DNA of 64,000 nucleotides from Ancylostoma caninum (taxonomy: Eukaryota; Nematoda; Chromadorea; Rhabditida; Ancylostomatidae), in the NCBI GenBank assembly GCA_037903475.1, contig JBAJFG010000313.1, forward strand, positions 744,001 to 808,000, given 5' to 3'. A program made the position numbers and the translations under genes. The notes beneath the pieces are model-generated. The model saw nothing but the letters and a program-made list of their open reading frames with translations. It did no database searches and was not told the origin of the DNA. Below, one piece after another: positions 23,396 to 34,712 of this stretch (position 1 is the first letter of the stretch; every line of letters begins with the position of its first letter).

Positions 23396-24911
23396 ATTGG
23401 TAACCTCAAAAGCAATGTTTACTCGCGAGATGAGGACAGACTTCCCCCGAGCTTCACTCGATAGGTTGTTGACTATTTCGTTGAGTACAAGAGAGGTGAA
23501 TTCCAGGAGTAATTGTGATTACTACGGGTAAAGGTAGAGATGAAAACAAACCCCACAGTTTGGTCAAAAATCGTATGTTTACGATCAAGAAGGTTGTTCA
23601 TTTCCGGAGAGGTGCGAATCAAAAACGCTGTTACCTGTTAGACTGAATGATTAGAGAAAACGGAGAAAGAGGAGGTTACGAAGATATCTTAATCAAAGGC
23701 GTTAGGAGCTAATTCGCCGGAAATCATTATTATCAATGACTGCCTATGCAAAAAAAATGAAATTCTCTCGTACAAGTAAATAATCCTTCAAAATTCCATT
23801 AGAACATCGATGAATAGCAACCAGATGAAATTCAAGGGTTTAGCAGAATGGGGCTTAGGATAAAATTATTCGAAAGAGATTTAGGAAGGAAAATTCAAGA
23901 ACATAGACCACAGAAGCTAAACTTCACAAAAACAGATGAGGTATCAGGTCTAAAATGGTGCTAACTTCGAATCCGAGAAAAGAGACGGGATCAATTATGC
24001 TTACACAGATGGTGGCCCTAAGGGAAGGAGAATGGATGTGAACAATTCTAAATTATCCGAAAAACTACACAGAAGCTGAAATACTGAGCAATTACTGAGT
24101 CGTCTCAGATAACTGCAAGGGAGAGTGAGTTACGGAGGTGAAATAAAAGCAAAGTGATGATAATCAAGGAAAGTAGGGTCCATATGATAAAAAAAACCGA
24201 TACCTCAAAAAAAAACATTGTGCCAAACATACTGAACATTCGAGAAAAACCTTTGCTGGATCACATGGTTGTGATGAAATAAATCCCTGCAGAACCAGAT
24301 CGGAATGGAAAAATAGTGTATACAGAATGTCTGATCGATAACTGTGCAGCAGTTAACCAGAGGAACCACCAGGTGACATTTCAAAAAATAGCCCACGCTG
24401 GACGAAGATCATTAGAGAGGACCACAAAGGATTATGAAGAGATTCCGGCGAGATAATTGCAGAGAAATCCCTGTGGATATTCCCATTTATGCAAATACAA
24501 AAACAGACGGAAACTAAATCAGTCAGGCCTTCAGCGATAAACAGTTGCGATCCGAGAGAACGGATGGGATCAGCTATGCTGTCGTAGAGGCTCTGATAGG
24601 GGGGGGGGGAAGCGTATCTCTCGGACTTGGTAACTATTTTTTCAGTCGCCTTCAGTAACATTGTCAACGTTGTGACTCTAATACGAGGTGAAGCGAATTT
24701 CTAATTTTTCCCATTAAAAAGTAATTCGAACATTGACGAAATGATAAGACCAGAAATTATAATATAGTCATAGTATCGTATCATAAGTATCATATTATGT
24801 GGGAAATTTCCACAGCGAACAAATGAGCGAGGTAAAAACGAAAAATATGTGTCAACGACCTGATTATTTGTGATATCCGCGGTAACGGCCGCGGGACGGT
24901 GCAGTGACAGT

Positions 24912-24915
<4 letters not shown>
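23396..24915. other. No supported gene; a weak repeat pair ~575 bp apart
   Basis: A 34-bp stretch at about 23967 (ATCCGAGAAAAGAGACGGGA) recurs imperfectly at about 24548 (ATCCGAGAGAACGGATGGGA), suggesting an old tandem duplication. A run of G lies at 24600-24609. Otherwise nothing is recognisable. Confidence 0.45.

Positions 24916-24955
<40 letters not shown>
24916..24955. repeat. (GA)n microsatellite
   Basis: About 20 uninterrupted GA dinucleotides. Confidence 0.95.
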
Positions 24956-24960
<5 letters not shown>

Positions 24961-25099
24961 GAAGCAAGAGAAGCCCAGATTGAAGTTAAAAAGAAACATA
25001 TTTTTCGCGTATCTATGCTTTCATGCTCATAAATTCATTTCTCTTCACATCAGATTAGCCTTATCTTCCATAGTTATCTGCTAATAGTAAACTGCATTA

Positions 25100-25332
25100 A
25101 GGGTGATTTATACTGGCTGCGTGCGTTAGTCGCGCATCAGTCGCACACATCCATTTGCAAGGAATTTTCCAGGAACACCGGTCAACATGGCAATTTCAAT
25201 GAAAAGAACGCGCGGCCGCCGCAAGGCCGTAAACGCGTGCGTCTGAGCTGCGACTGCGATGCGACTGGGCCCCTATTCTTCATCATATAGACGCACACAC
25301 GTCAGTCGCACGCATCCAGTATAAATTGTCCT
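25100..25332. mobile_element. PIF/Harbinger-like (Tourist-type) MITE, 233 bp
   Basis: The left end AGGGTGATTTATACTGG and right end CCAGTATAAATTGTCCT are inverted repeats, flanked on both sides by TTA (25097-25099 and 25333-25335). A 3-bp TWA target duplication is characteristic of PIF/Harbinger elements. The interior is GC-rich, with GCGTGCGTCTGAG and repeated CAGTCGCACGCAT words. There is no coding capacity. Relatives lie at 34276-34712 and, as a fragment on the opposite strand, at about 47875-48040. Confidence 0.85.
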
Positions 25333-25335
25333 TTA

Positions 25336-26440
25336 CTCTATTTATTTAATTGACTGCACATGAGTTGTTCCCTATAAACTAAGAGCACGCGACCAAACAA
25401 ATATGTTTGCATACTGCTGAAACCACAAGAAATCTGAACGACACTAGCAAAAATTGAATTTTGTAGTTAATGTTAATTTCTGTTTACGTATGTTACGCCC
25501 AATTATTTACCTGCTTCATCTTTTATACCACATTTTTACCTTATGCTATTTGCGAAACTGGAAACATTAGAGGCAAACTTTGTTACAGCGAACTACATAC
25601 TTCTTTCAATCTGTGTGTTTTAATGGAAGGTCCACTCAGATCGCCACTGCCGAACCTCACTAATGCTCATCCATATTTATCCGCAAGAGGAGAGAATCGC
25701 CTTAGTAGAGCAAGAAATTCAAAAAATGGGACTGGAAGTGAGACAAAGAGGTATGTATGGGTGATATCTCAGGGTGACAGTCAGTTCATAGGATTTGAGC
25801 GAAACGAACTAGCTGGGGGTTGGATGCCACGATGGTATATTTGATCATCTGCTGTTTATCGCAGGTCCGCAGGTGCAGTCCATTTGCAAAATTCACCTCA
25901 GATTGTTTAAAATTAAGACGAAGAGAGTGCTAGAAGAGATCATATAATATGATGCGGAAGTTCATTTTCCATTAGTCTCAACACAGCAGAGATAAAAGCT
26001 TTGAAAAAAATATCACAAATGAATTCTTGGGGTGTGGTTATCTCAAAGGTCTGGTACCTTCATCCAACCACTACACCCCATGCATGTGAAACTGCAACCG
26101 CCTAGAGAAATTTCTGCTTAGTTACATTTCCTTCCTAAGTAGGCTTTGCACTAGCTAATCAACTTTCTCATCATCAGCTTGGAATTGAGTTAGAAACCAA
26201 GGTTACAGTCACCTAGGCCAAGAATCATGATACTACTTGAGTAGTTTTTCTGCTGGATTTCTATTCTGATGTTGTGGTCCTTTGTTCGTTCTTTCTTGTC
26301 TATATGCTTGTAGGATATTACACGGCACATCCGTTAGGGTGTAACGAATAAATAAATAAAATAAATTATCAAGAAAAGTGATCAATTGTATGCTGTAACC
26401 CTTAACCGCCATAAAGCTAAACTCTAAATGAGATCCACCT
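25336..26440. other. No supported gene
   Basis: A 124-codon open frame at 25470-25844 has no recognisable domain and no splice support, and I do not accept it as a gene. Nothing else stands out. Confidence 0.5.
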
Positions 26441-26449
26441 AGAGTTAGG

Positions 26450-26570
26450 CTAGATGCATCATTGATCAGGGTGAACGTGCTGACACCGCACAAATTTACC
26501 CAACGCTGACAGTGACGTTCACCCTGGGTACCCCTTACTTCACTATCCCAGTGATGCAACCGGGCAGTGA
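26450..26570. mobile_element. MITE relic related to the GAGATTACCCAGGGTAAA family
   Basis: GATCAGGGTGAACGTGCTGAC on the left and GACGTTCACCCTGGGTACC on the right are inverted, around CACAAATTTACCC. This is the same order as at 23285 and 39491. The outer ends read GATGCATCA and TGATGCAAC. Confidence 0.6.
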
Positions 26571-26726
26571 ATTAAAATTCTATAGAATGGAGTTGGCAGC
26601 CGGGTTTTACAGCTAGATAAGAATAAAAGCCTGACAATTTAAGCAGTCACTAATTAACCAATTCAAAAATTGGAATGGTAGAGGCTTTGCATCCGTTTTC
26701 ATCCTAAATCCAGAGTTTAGTTAAAC

Positions 26727-26791
26727 CTTTCAATCTGGATTCAGCCTAAAATTTGAGCTAAAAAATTTTAGGCTGAATCCAGATTGAAAAG
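26727..26791. repeat. Near-perfect hairpin, 28-bp arms
   Basis: The left arm (26727-26754) begins CTTTCAATCTGGATTCAGCC and is matched by its reverse complement ending GAATCCAGATTGAAAAG, with an ~8-nt loop and one extra A. It may be a tiny foldback element, as an additional TTTAGTTAAACC palindrome lies next to it. Confidence 0.85.
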
Positions 26792-27469
26792 TCAATTTCG
26801 GATATGTTGGATAGCTCGATCGATCCTGAGCCCACTGATCCCCTTCGAAAGTCAATATATTTTGGCATAATCACTATCGATATGCGCCTCCTTTGCACAG
26901 CAATAAAAACCACGTGCATACTATCCATTCCTAATTACAGGACTATCTATGAAACTCATGGAAACAAACCTTTCGCTAAATACCAAGAGCAATTTCTAAT
27001 TCATTGAAAAAAACCAATTTTCTCCACCAATAACAAGCCACATCAAGAATTCTCATCAAGTCACTTAAATTACATGCATAAATTACGCATCAGCCTTCGT
27101 CGAATGGCATTTTTCTGCATGGTCTTGTTCTGATTCATATGAGAAGAGCCAAAAGACTAGTGTTCAAACGAAATGAAAGTAGAAAATCAAAAGGAAGAGC
27201 GGAAACGAAGTGTTCAAGGTCTTACTAGGCGTTATTAGGGCTGTTAGTGCAGTCAGCCGGAACTGAATGGGCATGCTGTGCACGGGTCTGACTGCCTCGT
27301 TGAGAAGGAATTCTAATTAGAGGAAAAAACCTTTGAATCCTACGTTGGACGGGTACTATCAGGCATTTCCTTTATCGTACGTATATAGTTGTTGATTTTT
27401 CTTTATTGATTTTTCTGATTAACTTGGTCTTTCACAGCCCAGTGCATATATAATAAATACATACGTGTA

Positions 27470-27646
27470 CATGGAACTCCAAACGGCCGTGTGTAAGAGG
27501 CGGAGCCGTGGCGCGGCTTTTTTGGGCAGAGACACGGAGTGTCTGCATGCGTCTCTGGTTTCTCTGCTTCTGCCAGCAGCAGACAACCTGAGTGCCACGC
27601 CGCACCGCGGTCCCGCCCCTTACTCATGGTCGTTTGGAGTTCTCTG
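27470..27646. mobile_element. TA-flanked foldback MITE, diverged copy (177 bp)
   Basis: It starts CATGGAACTCCAAACGG and ends CGTTTGGAGTTCTCTG between TA dinucleotides (27468-27469 and 27647-27648). The interior GGGCAGAGACACGG, TCTGGTTTCTCTGCTTCTGC and GCACCGCGGTCCCGCCCCT match the better copy at 44558-44765 in order. The right arm has lost most of its complementarity, so this is an older insertion. TA duplication plus CAGGGAACTCC-type ends suggest a Tc1/mariner-mobilised family. Confidence 0.75.
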
Positions 27647-27649
27647 TAC

Positions 27650-29520
27650 ATGGAAAGTGAGGACTCCAATAGGTCCAGTAATTCTGACGAAGGGGTTGGT
27701 TCCTCTTCAGTTGAATCGAAATACATGGGAATTACTCAATTGTCCTCACTTTGCCTTGATCACTGCCTTGAAACGCTTCGGGTAGGATTTTACGGCTGCC
27801 CGCAGCTCATAAAAGCCATAGTCAACTTTTCGTATCCAAAAACCCTCTATCACAATATTCCACCGTAAAAAAATCAGGCGTAGCCAGTATTTGACTCCAT
27901 AGTTCTTTTTGCAACTGCCTTAAGACTACATGTTTACTCCAAACGTTGATGACTGTCATTTTGTCACTGTCTATCAGGTATTTTCCTGAAGTTTCCGATC
28001 TTTTCTAAATGTATCTGACCAGGTTCGTCAGCGTTGATTGATAGGTCTCCAGCCACATAGCGATTTCGCCGAACGATGATGTTTGTTGTGGGAAAAACAA
28101 CGCTAGTGGTCATCATCTGACACCACGACTTTTTCTTTCGCCTGACACAGTAAACAGTTACCGCAGTAAATTCTCGAAATTACTGCGTGGGAAAACTCGT
28201 TTATACCGAATGGCAACAGCTTTTTGCGAAAGAAAAGAACATGGTCTTGGTATTGGTGGAATCCTAACTCTAAACAGGAATGAATCATGTATGATTTATG
28301 GGAACAAAGGGAAGAGCTCCCGGAAGTCTTCCAATGAGTTCATCGTTTTCCTTCAAAAAGGTGAAAAAAGCGAATGGAATGGGATTTGGAAACAAATTAG
28401 CGATTTTTCACCGAATAGACTGCAAAGAATAATTATTTTTTGTATGTACGTGGGGATACCACGCTTAATGACAAATCAATGATGAACAAATGGCAATAAT
28501 CAATAACATAGTAATAATCAATAATGGTAATCAATTAGAATACGGCTAGTCCAAGTGAAGGAAGAACTCTTACACTGTAGACTGAAACTGGAGCAGGCCA
28601 GGGCCGTTTGTACGGTAGTTGACGCTGGAAATGTACCGGAAGGGTCCGCTTGGTTAAAGGTTTGATTACTCAAGTTTAAGAAATTACCCATTTTAGTTGG
28701 AACCCCATTCTTGCTGAGATTTTTACTAGGTATGTTTCGCTTAATTTTGATGGCAACAGTAGAAATGGACGAGATCGACAAGTAATTCTGATTTTTACCA
28801 CTACTTTCGTATGCCTCTTTCCATTACTGACAATTACAGAGGGAGACGTACTTCTCTTGTTTTTTCTTTGAATAAAGGATTGCAGTGCTAAACGTACAAT
28901 TTTTATGTTTTTGTTCATGATTTGGGTAGTTTAATTGTGAATTTTTTTTTCACGGGAAAAGCTTTATAGCCGAGGATATGTGCATGCCAGTAAGCACCAG
29001 AAACTTCATGTTACTTCAGCACTACGGAGTCATGCTGAACTAATTTGCTGAATGCACATGAAATTAAGATAAAGTAGAAAATTTATTCATTTACTTCATA
29101 TACCAAGTTAAATTGGTATGCCAAAGTAAAATCCAGATGAACTAACACAACTGCAATAAAAATCATAAAAGTTTTTGATGCACAAAGGATGGAGTAATTC
29201 CACCAGTATGACAACTACTCCTTAAAGAATATAACTGAAACCATACAATATAATAACCAAGAATAGTAGTAATGACTAGATTAATAAACAAATAAATAAA
29301 TAAATAAAGTGAAAAAAGATTCAATGTCTCCCCGGAGTGATGTGATCCAACCAAAATCCGTCACTTCTCAGACTAGAGACACTTGCCATGCCGAGGCCTT
29401 TTTGAACGATCGACCCTCAAAATCATTCCCTTGGAAGATTCCCGCAAATTCAGAGCCTCAAGCCTCCATAAATCATGTTTTCAAATAGCTTGATGACCCT
29501 TCAATGATATCGGATACCTC
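27650..29520. other. No supported gene
   Basis: Short frames only, with an (AAAT)n run at 29288-29309. No transposon end or domain was recognised. Confidence 0.5.
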
Positions 29521-29521
29521 T

Positions 29522-29645
29522 AATACCGAAACCAGGTTTTGTTTCCCTCAAAAAGTTGTTGCCGAACAGTGCAAACGGGTTCCCACACACAATCATCTCA
29601 AGAATTTGCTGGTAACCTCTCAATGTGTTAGAGTGCGGTGAAAAA
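29522..29645. repeat. Dispersed repeat, copy A
   Basis: Shares AAAAAGTTGTTG, GCACAAACGGGTT-like and GAATTTGCTGGTAACC words, in the same order and spacing, with 37336-37452. The two copies are in the same orientation and roughly 75-80% similar by eye. Family unknown and ends not resolved. Confidence 0.7.
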
Positions 29646-29948
29646 GGTGTGGGATGGCGAGAGCGCACTGCATCGTAGACGTGCGGGTCTCTACTCCTAC
29701 TTTTTGCCCAGAGAGTGTCATTGCTGGGTGTGGAACGGCCAGCTGACCTTCCAGCATCTTCCAGGCGATGTTGACATAACTTGGCACGATCATTCCTGGT
29801 GAGAGTAGATAGTATAAAGAAAGTAGGCCAGTAGAAGGTAACCTCGAATTTTAGAGCCTAAATCTAAAGAGCTCAGAGTGCATCACTGGAAAGATGGGTA
29901 ATCACATACCCACAGATATGATTACTCAAAGGTGGCCGATGCGTATAA

Positions 29949-30227
29949 CAGTGGCGGACGCACGGGGGGCGCCCTCCCACCGAGAATGGGTCGCCAAGTT
30001 GTCGAAATTACTTTACAATACAATTAAAAACCTTGTATTGGCTTATTTTTATCTGTTTATTTTGATTATTATTTTTAATATAATTTTTACTATTTATTTA
30101 TTCTTTAATTAATATTTTTATTAATTCTATTTTCCGTCTGGGTCCCCAAAACGGCGGAGACCCCATCTTTTTCCCACGCCACCCCCCCCCCCCTCCCGAC
30201 TATTTTCTGGTGAATCGGTGGCCACTG
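29949..30227 (-). mobile_element. hAT-type MITE, copy 2 (inverted)
   Basis: Starts CAGTGGCGGACGCA and ends GGTGGCCACTG. It carries the TGGGTCCCCAAAACGGCGGA block and the A/T-only body of the family in reverse orientation relative to copy 1. The right terminus is degraded and I could not match an 8-bp duplication, so it is older than the copies at 9512 and 53238. Confidence 0.85.
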
Positions 30228-30229
30228 CT

Positions 30230-31739
30230 GAACATGTTGATGGGTGTAGGTGACGGGAAAATTTTTGTACCTTAAGACGTTCACCATGTGTAATAGTACG
30301 GATCGTAGCAAAGGTCAAGTCTACATCCAATGACTCAAGTGAACTATAAGTGCAAAATATTGTGTGGATAAATAGGGCTTATAAATTTTATGATGAAAGT
30401 TATTCGAATTCTTGGACACTCAAGACTTCAAGTGAATATATGAAAGCGTAATTTGGATATTTGTGCATGGTGAGTTTATCAAAATATTATTTCAATGAGA
30501 AAATTTTAATTTCAAACAACTCAGGACGTACTTGTCCAGGACGTCCGGATAGTTTGTTTGTTAGAAGAAACTCCAGCGGTTAGGGCTGCACCCGCACGCG
30601 TCGCAACGCTACGTATTGGCGCCCTGACGGTCTGCGCATCCTCGCATTTCATTGGTCAGCAAGCAGCAAACGCATTCCCGATCGATCCCACGTGGGACAC
30701 GTGCGCGCGGGTCCGGATCATGAAAGCTCCTGTACACAACGATTTTGCGAAGAAATTTCTGTCATTTCGCAAGGGAACGGGTGTGCTTCTGTCTCGTTAA
30801 AATCTTTATTACTTACTTCACGTTATATTACTTACTTTACTTTGTTAATTTGGCGTTGTTTTCAAGGTTCAGTAAGATCATGTAAGAAGTAAAGTCACCA
30901 ATGGTCTATGTGGCCTTTTATCACATTTGTCTACTTATCAGTTCCAGTAATTGTTCGAGCACATCTAGAGAACTCCGGTTGTTTCGAGGAGAAACATGCG
31001 TTCACAGAAAAACAGGCTGGACAATGCGAAAACGACAAAAAGCCGTCTCTAAGTTCACTCCGTCACCATTCGATCGTCTACTAGGCAAGAACTGTACTTC
31101 CACAAAAAAAATTGCACAGATAAATTACAGTTCGCGTATTGTTTCCGTTCGTCTTTGCATCAATGCGCATCAATCTATTATCCATAATGAAAAAGGTCTA
31201 AAGTCACATGCTCAACACTGGACTGGGTGTGTGATGATGAAAGATAAGGGGTTTTCAAGGATGGACATTGATGCCTTGTAGTGCACGCGTACCCGTGAAC
31301 GATTCAGCTACGCCTGGTATGACCGATAGGGATAAATGACTATACGTCTACTTTTTCTGAGGTTGAGTAGATTTGATACTTCTCCAGGGCTTGATTACGC
31401 TCTACTGTTCTAGTCGGGTCCAGTTAGTTGGACTGACTAATACCAGCTTAACTACTTATGCTGAGAGTATGGAATCAGAAATGGCGAGCATGGTCTACTT
31501 TAAAAAAAATATTTGGTATAAAGTTAACAGGTGATTTTTAGTTGATGAAATGCATTCAAGGTACTACATGCTAATGGGTAGATAACTGCAGATGAGATCA
31601 ATTAGATGTCAGATATATTATACTTCCACACAGAATCGGTCGAAGAAGCAGCAAAAATTGGCCTACTACATACAACATAAAATTACCATACTACAACGTG
31701 ATCGCACTCATCTCAGCACTTGTGTGGGCAGGTTAGAGC
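30230..31739. other. No supported gene; GC-rich patch with CCAAT-like boxes
   Basis: A GC-rich patch at 30575-30730 contains ATTGGCG, CATTGGTC and CCACGTGGGACACGTG, unlike its AT-rich surroundings. It could be a promoter-like island or transposon interior. No gene directly downstream supports a promoter call. Confidence 0.35.
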
Positions 31740-32140
31740 ATGAATAAAGTGTGTGGATACGCAGACAATCAGAACACCGCACCTCCTCACTTGTGGGGTA
31801 AGCGCGAGAGAATCGGCCGAGGCCCCAGCACACGTCTCCCCGGGGGCAAGCTGGGCTTCGTAAAAGGGCCGGAAAGCAAAGGGGCTTCGCACTGGAAAAA
31901 AATTGCGTTTGCTACTTCTAAGGGATCACGTCCATCAGGCGAGGTATAGGGGCATTAAATAAGTTAAGTGACCTCATCATTGAGCGTGGAGAGGCTGCTC
32001 GTGCTTTGAGCGGCGCAACAGGGGCGACCGATGCCGAAAAATGGCTTGCAACAGGCTGTTTGCTCTTTGAGCGGCCAGGCGACTGTCCGGTCCAAGTATT
32101 ACGATTGGAGCACATATTCTACATACACCGTAGGATTTAA
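31740..32140 (+). CDS. Two-exon candidate gene, 82-residue product, weakly UBA-like
   Basis: Exon 1 (31740-31797) encodes MNKVCGYADNQNTAPPHLW and ends in phase 1 at a GGTAAGC donor. Exon 2 (31950-32140) begins after GAGGTATAG, restores the frame exactly and continues ALNKLSDLIIERGEAARALS, GATGATDAEKWLATGCLLFE and RLEHIFYIHRRI to TAA. The pattern L-L---G---A--AL--TG--D---WL is loosely like a UBA three-helix domain; this is a motif impression only. The acceptor lacks a T-rich tract, which weakens the model. The last ~40 bases lie in the left arm of a large inverted repeat (32095-34185), so the frame may be transposon-derived rather than a host gene. Confidence 0.35.
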
Positions 32141-34185
32141 GAATCCCTGCGCAGTCTAAACGCAACCAAATGACATGATATCTTCACTAACAAAAGAACT
32201 AAGGGAACACTACAACTGTTTGAACGGGCGATCAAAACTTATGTACCCCACGAAAGATATACGCGAAAAACCCTTTTCCGGAAATTTCGTGGAGCTGCTG
32301 CGAAGTCCAGACTTTAAGATTGGGCTTGAAAATTGGAGTGTGGGGAGAACTAAGGGGGCACTACAACTGTATGCTCAGTATAGTTATAATCGAATATTCG
32401 TGTTCGAATAAATATTCGAAAAATTCGAACATTCGAATATTCGAATAGTCGAATATTCGAGAAGGTCGCCATATTCGAATATATTCGAATTCGAATGTTC
32501 GACAGATGGTACTATTCGAATATATTCGAACATTCGAGGCTAATATACGATATTAGAAGACAGTTTGAGACCTGAGAAGAGAAAATTCGTTCTCTTCTAC
32601 GTTTCTGCTGAGCTCCTTGACGAAAGCGGCAAACATTCTGTCCCGCGTTCGCGAAAGAATATACGTGTCTGTACTCATGGCTATGGATTCTTCGCTGAAA
32701 GTTGATTAGGTATTGAGGAGGGTTATCACAAATTTCATATAGTTTCGTACCTTTCGTAACATAATCCCATTTTCGGTTTACGATGCAAGATGTACGAGTA
32801 ATCGTATTGAAGAATGATCCAAAAGATGCAAGGTTGAGTGGAAAGATATAACTTATGCCGGGAACCTATGGTATCTCATGCATGCGTACTGGCTTTTTGT
32901 AGTACCTCATATTTGGAAGGGCTCACTACTTCTCGAGCCGTCTTTTTTGTTTGAGTTGCTCATTGTGATAGCTCGATTCACTCGATGTTCTGAGAAAGAA
33001 CAATGAACGCACAGACAATTTTCTTGTTTTGAATGTGAATCGCTCTTATTACTCAAGTGAATATCTTATTGTTACAAGGGTTCGTTTGAGAAAGTTTGTT
33101 TCTTTTGCATTTCCGTGACTATGAAATCAGATTATAACTTTCGTGAACCACGTAACAAATATAATTATCTAAGACCATTGCCCCACAGATAAACAGTTCA
33201 TTCATGCTCACGCTCAGCACTGGAGCAATAATAAAGCGAAAAATCACAGAATAGCATTTCAGGGTTGTCAAATTAGCCAAGCATTTTGAGAAGGGTCACT
33301 TGTAGCTGATGCTCTCACGATGCCAAGAAATTTGGTACCCGTTGAACCGCTTCCTCAGAAGCGAAATTTAACCGGCCGCTATGGTGAGGCAGATAAGGCT
33401 TCGAACGCCTTCCATCATACGTTTCTTACCACGGAATAGAACTTACACCTGAAAGTATCCTCGTCTTTAAATACCATACCAGAACGTTCACACCAACCTG
33501 ACACTTCGCAGGAAAAATTTATTCAATTATTCGATTACTCGAATATTCGACTATTCGAATATTCGAATAATCGAATATTCGAAGACCACAATATTCGAAT
33601 ATTCGAATTCGAATGCTTTGAAAATTTTCCTTTCGAATATTATTCATTCGTTCGAATGGTTCCGGGGGCCTCGAATATTCGGTGTTCGAATATTCGAGGC
33701 CAGTTTTCGAATGTGCTAACTATAATGCTCAGTATTGCCACAACCGATGTACGGCGCAAAGAATATATGTGAGGGAGACCTTGGGTCGCCCCCCAGGTCG
33801 CCCAGGGCGACCTAAGTCACCTACTGAGCATACACTTTTTTATTTCACATAATTTTTGGGCTTTTGCAGCATACACTTTTTTCAAGGTCCGCTTCATCAT
33901 TCAAGCGCCTGATGGATTCGATCCATGAAGTATGGAATTCATAGGAGTTCTCGGGGTGTTGCTAACTTGAGGTAATTTGGCGTTCAAAATACATAATGAG
34001 CATGCACTTTTTTATTTCACATAATTTTCGGGCTTTCGCAGTGAACACTTGTAGTACCCCTTTAGTTCCTTTGTTACTGAAGATATCAAATCATTCCGTT
34101 GCGTTTACACTGCGCAGGAATCCTTGGAATCCTACGGAGTCCAAGCCTGTAGAATATGTGCTCCAATCGAACGACGCCGCGGACT
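32095..34185. mobile_element. Large inverted-repeat element interrupted by a hAT-like insertion
   Basis: The left arm (about 32095-32220) contains CGATTGGAGCACATATTCTA, CCCTGCGCAGTCTAAACGCA and TGATATCTTCACTAACAAA. The right arm (about 34045-34185) has the reverse complements of all three with modest divergence, so the arms are ~125 bp. Removing the 1346-bp insertion at 32379-33724 and its duplication leaves roughly 740 bp. A direct repeat (TTTTTTATTTCACATAATTT followed by GGGCTTT) occurs twice inside, at about 33830 and 34010. The outer target duplication and true termini are unresolved. Confidence 0.7.
32379..33724. mobile_element. Non-autonomous hAT-like element with ATTCGAAT subterminal arrays (1346 bp)
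   Basis: The ends TATAGTTA and TAACTATA are inverted, and ATGCTCAG flanks both sides exactly (32371-32378 and 33725-33732). Each end carries ~160-200 bp packed with TATTCGAATATTCGAA-type words, as in hAT elements with long AT-rich subterminal repeats that bind transposase. The middle (about 32550-33510) has no transposase that I can recognise. It is inserted inside the inverted-repeat element 32095-34185, so it is the younger insertion. Confidence 0.85.
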
Positions 34186-34275
34186 AGTTTCAACGCGTTC
34201 TCCCTTGTAACAAGAATCACCTGTTCATCCTCACACGTTCCAGTGACCGTTCCATTTCCTTCCATCATCGTTTAT

Positions 34276-34712
34276 AGGGTAATTTACACCACCTGCGTGC
34301 GTCAGGCGCACGCATCAACTTGCGAAGGATCGTCCATGAGGACCGTTCGGCATGTACATCCTCAGTGAAAAGAATGTACTGCCGCCTCGAGGCCGTAAAG
34401 CGGTATTTATGGTTGATGCGCGTCAAATTTGACGCGGCGATGCACAATGCAAAATGAAGAGGAGAAGAGAATGCGCGGCGGGATGCGAATGTTCCTGGCT
34501 TTGCCGCGAACAAACTGCGTTCTAATCTTCGCCGCATCGACACATCGCGAAAACTTCGTGAAATTTCGGGCCGACGCGTCACATTTGACGCTCATCAACC
34601 ATAATAGCGCCTGAACGCGTGCCCCTGAGCCGCGTCACCGATGCGACTGGCCCTCTCCTTTACCATATAGACGCACGCGCGTCAAACGCACGCATCTAGT
34701 ATAAATTGCCCT
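34276..34712. mobile_element. PIF/Harbinger-like MITE with a nested MITE (437 bp)
   Basis: Left end AGGGTAATTTACACC and right end GTATAAATTGCCCT match the 25100-25332 family. Shared interior words include GGCCGTAAA, AACGCGTGC and GATGCGACTGGCCC. Relative to that copy, about 213 bp (about 34399-34612) interrupt GGCCGTAAA/CGCGTG. The insert itself has inverted ends, with TTATGGTTGATGCGCGTCAA on the left and TTGACGCTCATCAACCATAA on the right. The outer 3-bp duplication is not clean here. Confidence 0.8.
34399..34612. mobile_element. Nested MITE with TTATGGTTGATG ends
   Basis: Terminal words TATTTATGGTTGATGCGCG and CGCTCATCAACCATAATA are inverted repeats of about 35 bp including the GTCAAATTTGACGCG segment. 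Comparison with the uninterrupted relative at 25100-25332 delimits the insert to within a few bases. No coding capacity. Confidence 0.7.

Noticed and set aside
24353..24667. 104-codon minus-strand frame
   Set aside because: It overlaps a weak duplicated segment and a G run, with no domain and no coding signature.
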